Positions 1-5,441 of a stretch of 8,690 nucleotides of DNA are shown piece after piece. The position numbers and the translations under genes are program-made. The stretch lies in contig CATJIY010000139.1 in NCBI GenBank assembly GCA_949740695.1, positions 1 to 8,690 on the forward strand. The letters are read 5' to 3'. This DNA is from an uncultured Eubacteriales bacterium. Lineage in GTDB: Bacteria > Bacillota > Clostridia > Oscillospirales > Butyricicoccaceae. Position 1 is the stretch's first letter, and every line of letters begins with the position of its first letter. The notes under the pieces are model-generated. The model saw only the letters and a program-made list of their open reading frames with translations, had not been told where the DNA came from and did not search any database.

Positions 1-1
1 T

Positions 2-31
2 ATGGGCGGCGGCGATATGGGTATGTATTAA
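2..31 (+). CDS. groEL: 3' end of a Gly/Met-rich-tailed protein, probably chaperonin GroEL (partial)
   Basis: Only the last nine codons and a TAA stop are in the window; the gene begins to the left. They read Met-Gly-Gly-Gly-Asp-Met-Gly-Met-Tyr. Bacterial GroEL proteins end in a flexible Gly/Met-rich tail that projects into the folding cavity, and a short Gly-Gly-Met repeat ending is characteristic of that family. The frame is followed about 25 nt later by a strong hairpin terminator, as expected at the end of a highly expressed operon. The match rests on nine residues of low-complexity sequence, so another protein with a glycine-rich tail cannot be excluded. Confidence 0.45.
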   Translation: MGGGDMGMY

Positions 32-55
32 AATCCGTTTTTCTGCAAAAACAGC

Positions 56-91
56 AGCCCCGCAGGATACCAAAATCCTGCGGGGCTTTTT
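56..91. terminator. Bidirectional intrinsic terminator between convergent genes
   Basis: There is a perfect 13-bp inverted repeat, AGCCCCGCAGGAT at 56-68 and ATCCTGCGGGGCT at 75-87, with a 6-nt loop. On the plus strand the stem runs straight into TTTTT (87-91), a textbook Rho-independent terminator for the gene ending at 31. On the minus strand a five-T run follows a few bases after the stem, so the same hairpin probably also ends the pilT operon, whose stop codon is at 117-119. Confidence 0.9.
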
Positions 92-116
92 CTAAATTTT
101 TTAAATGGAAAAACCG

Positions 117-1172
117 CTACCCCAGGCGGCGGCGGAGCTGCTCAGGATTATCGGCATGCTCCAGGGCTACCTCCCGGGTAATCTCCCCGGCCTGATAAAG
201 CGCCAAAATAGACTGATCCATGGCAATCATTCCCTCATTACCACCCGAAGCAATGGCGTTATCGATTTGATGGCTCTTATTGTCCCGAATCAGACTGCGG
301 ATGGCGCTATTCATCCGCATTACCTCAAAGGCAGGTACCATTCCGCCCCGTTCATCAGGCAACAACTGCTGAGAGGCTACTGCCCGCAGCACCATGGACA
401 ACTGAATCCGGATCTGCTCTTGCTGCTCACTTGGAAAAGAATCCACAATCCGATCCACTGTATTCACCGCTCCCTTGGTGTGCAATGTAGCAATCAGCAG
501 ATGGCCGGTTTCAGCGGCGGTCATAGCGGTACGGATCGTCTCATGATCTCGCATCTCCCCCAACAAAATCACGTCGGGGGCCTGCCGCAAGCAAGACCTC
601 AGCGCCGAAAGATATCCCTCGGTATCAATGGCGATTTCCCGCTGGCTGACAATGCTCTTGGCGTTGCGGTGGAGATACTCGATAGGATCTTCCAAAGTGA
701 TAATATGTCCACTGCGGATCTGATTGATTCGGTCGATGATGCAAGCTTGGGTAGTGGACTTTCCGCTGCCCGCTGTTCCGGTGACCAACACCATGCCATG
801 GGTCAAATTCGCCAAATCCATTACCCGGTCGGGAATGTGCATCTGCCGGCAGTCGGGAATTCCAAAAGCCACCACCCGCACCACCGCCGCCATGGAACTG
901 CGCTGGCGATAAGTATTCACTCGAAATCTGGCCAACCCTCCCACCGAAAAAGAAAAGTCATCATCCCCCCGGCGAAGATAATTGGTCATATCCCGCTCCG
1001 CCAGCCGATAAAGCTCAGTAATCAGCTCTTCCGAGTCCTTGGGCAGCACCCGTTCTTCGCCAATAGGAATCATCCGCTTATCCAGTTTTTCAAAAACGGC
1101 GCTGCCCGCCACGATAAACAAGTCGGAGGCATTATCCTCCACCGCCCGCTTTAAGTAATCTAATAGCTGCAC
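117..1172 (-). CDS. pilT: PilT-like type IV pilus ATPase (retraction/twitching motility)
   Basis: This is a cytoplasmic hexameric ATPase of the GspE/PilT superfamily. In the known family PilT powers pilin disassembly and pilus retraction. The 351-aa length matches PilT (about 345 aa) rather than the longer PilB. Visible motifs are Walker A TGTAGSGKST (131-140), the Asp box TLEDPIEYLH (159-168), Walker B VILLGEMRD (201-209), the His box HLLIATLHT (224-232) and a C-terminal AIRSLIRDNK (290-299), which corresponds to the retraction-associated AIRNLIRE motif of PilT. The N-terminal ASDL motif is present, but its usual following His is Phe and the family's proline-rich turn is missing. The start is GTG at 1172, supported by AAGGAGA 8 nt upstream; the stop is TAG. 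It is the last gene of the six-gene operon, 18 nt after the preceding stop. The family call is firm; retraction rather than assembly is inferred from length and motif. Confidence 0.93.
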   Translation of the reverse strand: MQLLDYLKRAVEDNASDLFIVAGSAVFEKLDKRMIPIGEERVLPKDSEELITELYRLAERDMTNYLRRGDDDFSFSVGGLARFRVNTYRQRSSMAAVVRVVAFGIPDCRQMHIPDRVMDLANLTHGMVLVTGTAGSGKSTTQACIIDRINQIRSGHIITLEDPIEYLHRNAKSIVSQREIAIDTEGYLSALRSCLRQAPDVILLGEMRDHETIRTAMTAAETGHLLIATLHTKGAVNTVDRIVDSFPSEQQEQIRIQLSMVLRAVASQQLLPDERGGMVPAFEVMRMNSAIRSLIRDNKSHQIDNAIASGGNEGMIAMDQSILALYQAGEITREVALEHADNPEQLRRRLG

Positions 1173-1190
1173 GTTTCCCTTCTCCTTTTG

Positions 1191-1598
1191 TCATGATTGT
1201 CCGTCCCAAACGATGAGGTTATCGTCAAACTCCCAGTTTCCCACCAAGGCAACCTGCCACTGTTCAATTACATAGCCTGCGGCGCCTTTCATCCGAACCC
1301 GTACCTGAAGTTCCTGGGTCTCCGAAATAGGACAGACATAGCTGGCGCAACCCTCTGTAAAGATCACTCCTTCAGGCCGCTCCCCCTGCCGCAGCCGGGC
1401 TAAAATCTCCTGGGCTTGGCAGTCAGCGGCATAATAATCCTGAACCGCCTGCCCAGCGGCCTGGCTCAACCTGTTTCCCGCCCGAACGGTAGAAAGGCTC
1501 AACAAAGCAAACACCGTCAACGCCAATACCGCGAATACCACCAGCAAGGAACTCCCCCCCAAGGCCGGCGGGGAAAAAGATTCTTTTTTACCGGGCAT
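1191..1598 (-). CDS. Small single-pass membrane protein, minor pilin-like
   Basis: This 135-aa protein has a short basic N-terminus, a hydrophobic helix at about residues 15-38 that begins Gly-Gly-Ser-Ser, and then an amphipathic helix and a small exported domain with Cys60, Cys84 and Cys89. The layout, one N-terminal hydrophobic helix running into a helical stalk, is that of a pilin or pseudopilin, but the Glu5 of classical pilins is absent. A longer in-frame extension exists upstream, but ATG at 1598 is preferred because AGGAGG lies 9 nt upstream (1608-1613) and the extension would be buried in the preceding gene. With this start the gene overlaps the preceding gene by 11 nt. It lies 18 nt before pilT. 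The role, probably a pilus-tip or assembly component, is inferred from context; I do not recognise a named family. Confidence 0.78.
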   Translation of the reverse strand: MPGKKESFSPPALGGSSLLVVFAVLALTVFALLSLSTVRAGNRLSQAAGQAVQDYYAADCQAQEILARLRQGERPEGVIFTEGCASYVCPISETQELQVRVRMKGAAGYVIEQWQVALVGNWEFDDNLIVWDGQS

Positions 1599-2052
1599 AA
1601 TCCAACCCCTCCTGCCAGCAGAATTCCATGCGAAACAATTCCTGCCATGGCTCATCTTTCTGTAACCAGACACAGGCCTTTCCCAAGCCAGGGATAGCGC
1701 TTTCCACCCGTGCCACACCCATGGTGTAGCCCCAATCAAAGACAGCTGCGTCTGACGACAGATACCGGCTATCCTGGGGCTGCCGGTCAACAGCATAAAA
1801 GACGCTCAAGCTATCCTCTTCAAACCGGCAGTTCTCCCCCAACAAAGCTGCGGCCTGTTCCATGTCCCCTTGACTGGCTTGAACCGCCTCCGCCGCATTC
1901 TGGCAGACCGCCGCCGCCCAGTCCTGGTCCTCCCGCAGTTGAGAAAGCTTTTCAGCGCGGACAAACGCCTGCATACATAAAGCTGCCGCCAAAGCGAACA
2001 CCAACAGCATCACCATTTGCTCCATCATAGCCAAAGGCGCTTTGCTCCTCAC
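1588..2052 (-). CDS. Small single-pass membrane protein, divergent pilin-like
   Basis: This 154-aa protein starts with a short basic segment, then PLAMMEQMVMLL leads into a hydrophobic helix (about residues 10-31). A Glu at residue 11 just inside the helix recalls the conserved Glu5 of type IV prepilins, but the usual Gly/Phe cleavage context is degenerate. The rest is a predicted exported domain with Cys50, Cys75, Cys127 and Cys145. The start is taken as GTG at 2052: it overlaps the upstream TGA as GTGA, and AAAGGGGG sits about 7 nt upstream. A TTG start at 2073 would add seven residues but has weaker support. Position inside the PilC/PilT operon suggests a minor pilin. No named family is recognised and there is no sign of an enzyme active site. 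Confidence 0.78.
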   Translation of the reverse strand: MRSKAPLAMMEQMVMLLVFALAAALCMQAFVRAEKLSQLREDQDWAAAVCQNAAEAVQASQGDMEQAAALLGENCRFEEDSLSVFYAVDRQPQDSRYLSSDAAVFDWGYTMGVARVESAIPGLGKACVWLQKDEPWQELFRMEFCWQEGLDYAR

Positions 2053-2531
2053 GACGTTTCCCCCTTTCCACAACGCAAGGACAGCATAATTCTCGTTTGC
2101 TCCCCCTGCGCAGTAATCAGGTCCACAGTCAGCAGATTTCCTTCAAGAGAAAGAGACAATTCCTCCGCCTCTATCAAAGGCCAGCCCTCCTCAGGCGCCA
2201 ACCGTTCGGCAGCATAACAGTAAAGTTCCATCAGCCACCCGTCCAGACAATAAATCCAAGTGGAATAGTCCTGCCCCGCCGCCAGCACCAACGCATCGCC
2301 GCCGCCAAACTCCTCTATTTGAATTTCCTCCAGCCGGTCGGACTGGCGCACCTTGGTGGCGATGTATTGCAGGCAGGTGCTCCGATCATAGGCCAGCTGA
2401 TCCCGCAAGGTCAGACGGCGATAGGCTTTTGCCCCGGTGAGAAGCACCGCCAAAATGCAGACCGCAAACACCCCAAACAGCAGCAAAGCGGCAAAAGTGT
2501 CGATTGTATGTCGAATCTTGTTTTTCTTCAT
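2049..2531 (-). CDS. DUF4860-like membrane protein of the pilus operon
   Basis: This 160-aa protein has a basic N-terminus followed by a hydrophobic helix at about residues 11-33, then a Tyr/Arg-rich helix (YRRLTLRDQLAYDR) and a beta-rich exported domain containing EEFGGGDALVL (73-83). The whole pattern fits what I remember of the DUF4860 family, small proteins of Clostridia with no assigned biochemical role. Three cysteines (53, 95, 105) fall in the exported part and one (154) near the end. ATG at 2531 overlaps the upstream TGA as ATGA, indicating translational coupling; the local Shine-Dalgarno sequence is weak. By context and topology it is probably a pseudopilin-like component. The DUF assignment is from memory and not searched. 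Confidence 0.82.
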   Translation of the reverse strand: MKKNKIRHTIDTFAALLLFGVFAVCILAVLLTGAKAYRRLTLRDQLAYDRSTCLQYIATKVRQSDRLEEIQIEEFGGGDALVLAAGQDYSTWIYCLDGWLMELYCYAAERLAPEEGWPLIEAEELSLSLEGNLLTVDLITAQGEQTRIMLSLRCGKGETS

Positions 2532-2851
2532 GGCTCTTTCACCAATACGGTAATGTCAGGCATTAAATTCTGTGCAAAAATATCATAAAACACCGTATAC
2601 CGCTTCTCATCCACCTGAACGCCATAATGCTCTTTCAAATAAGTTAAACTCTCGGGATAGGTCCCCTCGACAGCATAACAAGCCACGCAGCCCCGGCGCA
2701 AAGCCGCCTCCAGCTGACGCCGGTCCTCCTCGTTCCGTCCGCCGTCCAGCTGGTTCAAAGCGGTGGAAAAAAATAACAACACTGCTGCCGCTGCCACAGG
2801 CAATAACAGCCCCCTGAGCAAACTTCCCCAATATCCTTTTTTCGCTCTCAT
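2528..2851 (-). CDS. Short pseudopilin-like membrane protein
   Basis: This 107-aa protein has a basic N-terminus, a hydrophobic helix at about residues 14-31, an acidic/basic helical linker and a compact exported domain. CYAVEGTYPESLTYLKEHYG (58-77) resembles the EGxYP-x-SL element found after the helix in type II secretion pseudopilins and type IV pilins. Cys55 and Cys58 form a CxxC just ahead of it. The classical prepilin peptidase site is not obvious. The ATG at 2851 lies 4 nt after the stop of the PilC-like gene, with a weak GGTGAG ribosome site. A pilus-associated role is inferred from topology, the YP motif and operon position. Confidence 0.8.
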   Translation of the reverse strand: MRAKKGYWGSLLRGLLLPVAAAAVLLFFSTALNQLDGGRNEEDRRQLEAALRRGCVACYAVEGTYPESLTYLKEHYGVQVDEKRYTVFYDIFAQNLMPDITVLVKEP

Positions 2852-2855
2852 AAGC

Positions 2856-3899
2856 TCACCCGATGGCCGACATAATATGCATCAGCGGCAACATTACCGA
2901 AAGTAAAATCAGCCCCACCAAAATAGAACACACCAACACCAAAGCTGGCTCAGCCCGGCTTACCCGTTCTTCCAGGGCAGCTTCGCCTTCTTCTGAGAGG
3001 GTAGCGGCAATCTTTTCCATAGCAGAATCCCCTGCACCGCTGCGCTGACCCAGCTCCAGCAAACGGCAGGCTCTGGCGGGCAGCAGTCCGCTCGCTTTCA
3101 TGGCGGCGCTGATCCCCTCTCCTTGGTCCAGCCGCTCCCGGCAGTCCAAACAGCGGGACTTCGCATGGGGCACATCCTCCATCAAACCGGAGGCCAGCTC
3201 CACCGCTTCTTCCAGCGGCATGCCGCTGGCCATACCCATTGCCAGCGCTTGGGCCAGCCGGGCGTCATTCATCTGGCGGGAAACTCCTTTATCCCCTCGC
3301 TGGCGGCGCCACCAGCCGGTAAGCCGCTCTCGAAAGCCGGGCGCCGCCGCAAAAGCTGCTACCAGCGCCACTGCCAACGCCAGCAGTACCCATAGCACCG
3401 GCATGGCCTCTCCCAGCCAGCGCCCCAGAGAAAGCAATCCTCCAGCTACTCCAGTAAGCCTTCCGCCCAACGAAGCATAGACATCATCAAAGATGGGCAG
3501 CACTTTCACTAGAAGCACCCCGATCACGACTAACATCAACAACAGCATCACTGCTGGATAGAGCAACGCGCTGCGCACCCGCCGATCGGTTCTGGCCCGG
3601 CCTTCATAATAATTGGCCAGCGCCGCCAGCGCCTCCTCAGTGCGGCCGGCTTTTTCACCCACTTCCACCAGCCCGCAGGCATAAACTGGAAACCGTCCTG
3701 TTTCCCGCATTGCCGCCGACAAGGCTGCGCCGTCATCTACTCGCGCTGCCATAGCGGCCAGCATGGCCTGGTCCTCCCCGCCGCTTTCCTCAGAAAGCAA
3801 GATTAAGCCATCCCCCGTTCCTACCCCCGCATGGAACAGCATGGACAGCTCCAAAAATAAACTGGCAAGCCCCTGATGGGAAATCATGCTTTTTTTCAT
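2856..3899 (-). CDS. pilC: PilC/GspF-like inner membrane platform protein (type II secretion F family)
   Basis: This 347-aa integral membrane protein is of the T2SSF family, the platform on which pilin subunits are assembled and with which the PilB/PilT ATPases engage from the cytoplasm. Two related cytoplasmic helical modules (about 10-110 and 213-315) each precede membrane segments: about 112-137, 165-187 and 318-343. Family hallmarks are GEKAGRTEEAL (81-91), the SALLYP entry to the first membrane segment (110-115) and a similar LELGQRSGAGD in the second module (281-291). It is shorter than Pseudomonas PilC (about 400 aa), lacking much of the N-terminal extension. ATG at 3899 is preferred; GGGAGAGG lies about 6 nt upstream. 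It is the first gene of the operon, and the space back to the preceding terminator is only 27 nt. Confidence 0.92.
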   Translation of the reverse strand: MKKSMISHQGLASLFLELSMLFHAGVGTGDGLILLSEESGGEDQAMLAAMAARVDDGAALSAAMRETGRFPVYACGLVEVGEKAGRTEEALAALANYYEGRARTDRRVRSALLYPAVMLLLMLVVIGVLLVKVLPIFDDVYASLGGRLTGVAGGLLSLGRWLGEAMPVLWVLLALAVALVAAFAAAPGFRERLTGWWRRQRGDKGVSRQMNDARLAQALAMGMASGMPLEEAVELASGLMEDVPHAKSRCLDCRERLDQGEGISAAMKASGLLPARACRLLELGQRSGAGDSAMEKIAATLSEEGEAALEERVSRAEPALVLVCSILVGLILLSVMLPLMHIMSAIG

Positions 3900-3926
3900 G
3901 TATCGCCTCTCCCTTTCTTCCTACAC

Positions 3927-3959
3927 AAAATGGGCGTGCGTCGCCGCATGCCCATTTTT
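3927..3959 (-). terminator. Intrinsic terminator after the transglutaminase lipoprotein gene
   Basis: A nearly perfect 14-bp stem pairs 3927-3940 with 3945-3958 (one G-U pair) around a 4-nt TCGC loop, flanked by A and T runs on both sides. It lies 15 nt beyond the lipoprotein stop on the minus strand, where the arm ends in CCCATTTTG. The T run on the minus strand is short (four), so termination may be incomplete. The downstream pilC gene starts only 27 nt later. Confidence 0.8.
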
Positions 3960-3974
3960 ATGCTCTTTTCATTC

Positions 3975-4985
3975 TTAATAGATATATTTTACGCTATAGT
4001 TGGCCCCATTGCCGATATACTGCATAATCTCGTCGCTCTGGTTGCCGTTAGAGGCAAAAGTGGGATCCATCCGCTGCCAAGCTGCGCCGTCAAAATAAAT
4101 CGCGCCGTCCACCCAGCCGTTGTCTTTTGTCCAGACGTTAATCCAAGCATGCATGCCGGTCTGTCCGTTACCCAAAGGCACATGACCGGTAATCAGCTTA
4201 CAAGGAACTCCCACGCTTCTGAGCATACCGGTCATCAGGCTAGCGTAATCAAAACAAATTCCTTTTTTGCTGGAAAGCACATTATCCAACACTGGCAGAT
4301 ATCCGCTTTTGACCGTAGCAGCCAGCTGCTGGTCATAGGTCAGATTTTCCACCACAAAATCATAAATCTTTTCCACCTGCTTCAGCGGATCGGTCTCGGT
4401 TCCAGCCAGCTCTTTGGCTTTCGCCACCGTATTCGGCGCAGCGCTGTAATCCACATACTGATTGGGCCGCAGGAAGGGAGCAAACTCATCGCTCAAGGTC
4501 ACCGCAACGCTCACATCCACTACCTGAGCGTAATACTTCTGATTGGTATTTTCCAAAACGGTCACCCGATAGGTTCCATTGCCGTCCGACAAAGGGAAAG
4601 TGGTCCACACCCCTACAGGCAAGTCATAGGTATAAGTGGTGGTAGGTCCACCGATCTGCACCTTGATCCGGGTGCTGGTCGTACCGCTGAACAGCGCCAT
4701 CACATATCCATCCTTGGTGTTGGAATAATCGATCTTTGCCCGGCTATTTTCTTTCACCAAAGTACCGGAAGCTTGGGGCATCAACAAATCGTTCAGCGCA
4801 GGAGCAGTGGCCAAAGGTACTTCCTCATCCTCCACCTCCATCACGATTTCCGCTTCATCTTCTTGGAGGGCCGCACGGTCCACATAAACATCCCGAATCT
4901 CCGGCTGTTCCTGGCTCTGCTGTGCGCAACCGGCCAACATGGTCAAAGCCAACGTTAACAAAGCCAACTGTTTCCAATACTTCAT
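3975..4985 (-). CDS. Secreted lipoprotein with transglutaminase-like domain
   Basis: The 336-aa protein begins with a 20-residue lipoprotein signal: Lys-containing n-region, hydrophobic stretch and lipobox LAGC, Cys20 being the predicted lipidated residue. An acidic linker (about 25-60) follows, then a beta-rich region (about 72-165) and a transglutaminase-like core (about 195-336). The core keeps the full triad: Cys244 in KGICFDYA, His279 in GMHAWINVW and Asp307 in RMDPTF. In known families such domains act as cysteine proteases or peptide cross-linking or cell-wall-acting enzymes; the substrate here is unknown. ATG at 4985 is chosen over an in-frame ATG at 5009 because GAGGTG sits 7 nt upstream and the signal peptide then begins properly with MKYWKQ. 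It lies immediately upstream of and co-oriented with the pilus operon, with a terminator between. Confidence 0.9.
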   Translation of the reverse strand: MKYWKQLALLTLALTMLAGCAQQSQEQPEIRDVYVDRAALQEDEAEIVMEVEDEEVPLATAPALNDLLMPQASGTLVKENSRAKIDYSNTKDGYVMALFSGTTSTRIKVQIGGPTTTYTYDLPVGVWTTFPLSDGNGTYRVTVLENTNQKYYAQVVDVSVAVTLSDEFAPFLRPNQYVDYSAAPNTVAKAKELAGTETDPLKQVEKIYDFVVENLTYDQQLAATVKSGYLPVLDNVLSSKKGICFDYASLMTGMLRSVGVPCKLITGHVPLGNGQTGMHAWINVWTKDNGWVDGAIYFDGAAWQRMDPTFASNGNQSDEIMQYIGNGANYSVKYIY

Positions 4986-5082
4986 AACAAGACACCTCGT
5001 TTCTTTCATGCTATGATTGTTTCCCTCTACCGTTCTCCCAGCTTACCTGCGGTGGAAAGCCAGACAAATTTTCTTTACCGTC

Positions 5083-5111
5083 AGTATAGCACAGGCCCTC
5101 GAAAAAGGGAA
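5083..5111 (-). promoter_or_regulatory. Extended -10 promoter of the transglutaminase lipoprotein gene
   Basis: On the minus strand TATACT (5083-5088) is preceded by TGC, giving an extended -10 element. Seventeen bases further upstream is TTCCCT (5106-5111), which matches three of six consensus -35 positions. Transcription would start near 5076, leaving a leader of about 90 nt before the ATG at 4985. The weak -35 is plausibly compensated by the extended -10 and the A-tracts just upstream. Confidence 0.55.
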
Positions 5112-5114
5112 GTA

Positions 5115-5149
5115 TTTTTTTGATTTTTTTCTTCATTTTTTAGATTTTT
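5115..5149 (-). promoter_or_regulatory. Phased A-tracts / UP-like element upstream of the lipoprotein promoter
   Basis: Read on the minus strand there are four A-tracts, at 5145-5149, 5136-5141, 5124-5130 and 5115-5121. Their centres are about 8.5, 11.5 and 9 bp apart, close to one helical turn. They end a few bases upstream of the -35 hexamer. Such phased tracts bend DNA and can bind the RNA polymerase alpha C-terminal domain. Confidence 0.5.
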
Positions 5150-5374
5150 ATATATCCGCTCATTTTGTAATTGTCTCAATCTATCCCCATGAATGGAACA
5201 AATTTTTTATCCCCGATAAGCGGTCCGGTTCGCCAGCTTTTCCCCCCGGCCAAATCCGTCCATAATCTTTTCTCTTCAGCTATAACGCGCCTCAAACAAA
5301 GAGTGTAACAGGTTTTCTGCCAGGAAGTATCCCTGCGCGCCTTTAAAAATTAGTGAAACAGCCCCCCTGTCCGG

Positions 5375-5403
5375 TTGCAAACTGCAAAAAACTATGGTAT
5401 TTT
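5375..5403 (+). promoter_or_regulatory. Promoter of the BTAD regulator gene, with a heptameric direct repeat over the -35
   Basis: TTGCAA (5375-5380) and TATTTT (5398-5403) are separated by 17 bp, and TGG directly before the -10 makes it an extended type. The -35 lies within a tandem heptamer, TGCAAAC (5376-5382) and TGCAAAA (5383-5389). The expected start is near 5410, with a leader of about 30 nt before the ribosome site. Confidence 0.5.
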
Positions 5404-5441
5404 AAAAAAAGACTGGTCTGTTTTTAAAGGAGTGGTTTTCA

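Larger units (their letters stand above)
4986..5441. other. Divergent intergenic region, AT-rich, no gene seen
   Basis: These 456 bases separate the divergently transcribed lipoprotein and BTAD regulator genes. They hold the lipoprotein leader and promoter (5083-5111), a run of phased T-tracts (5115-5149) and, at the right end, the BTAD promoter and ribosome site. The middle part, about 5160-5370, shows no convincing reading frame, tRNA, hairpin or repeat. A plus-strand open frame at 5017-5265 has no ribosome site or protein-like composition. Confidence 0.7.

Noticed and set aside
117..119. Use of TAG as a sense codon genome-wide, as an explanation for the chemoreceptor amber
   Set aside because: pilT ends normally with TAG after the expected C-terminal length; read-through would run into the terminator hairpin.
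105..1154. Long plus-strand open frame (349 codons) opposite pilT
   Set aside because: It is an antisense shadow of a gene with complete ATPase motifs; its translation is rich in His, Pro and Gln with no domain pattern and it has no ribosome site.
1599..1796. N-terminal extension of the 135-aa pilin-like gene to 201 aa
   Set aside because: The extra 66 residues lie entirely within the preceding gene and do not look like a protein N-terminus, whereas the ATG at 1598 has AGGAGG at ideal spacing.
3876..4958. Long plus-strand open frame (360 codons) opposite the lipoprotein gene
   Set aside because: It is antisense to a gene with a lipobox, a full catalytic triad and a good ribosome site, and the translation has no recognisable protein features.
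5113..5150. T-rich run as a plus-strand terminator
   Set aside because: No stem-loop precedes it and no plus-strand gene ends nearby; phased tracts upstream of a minus-strand promoter explain it better.
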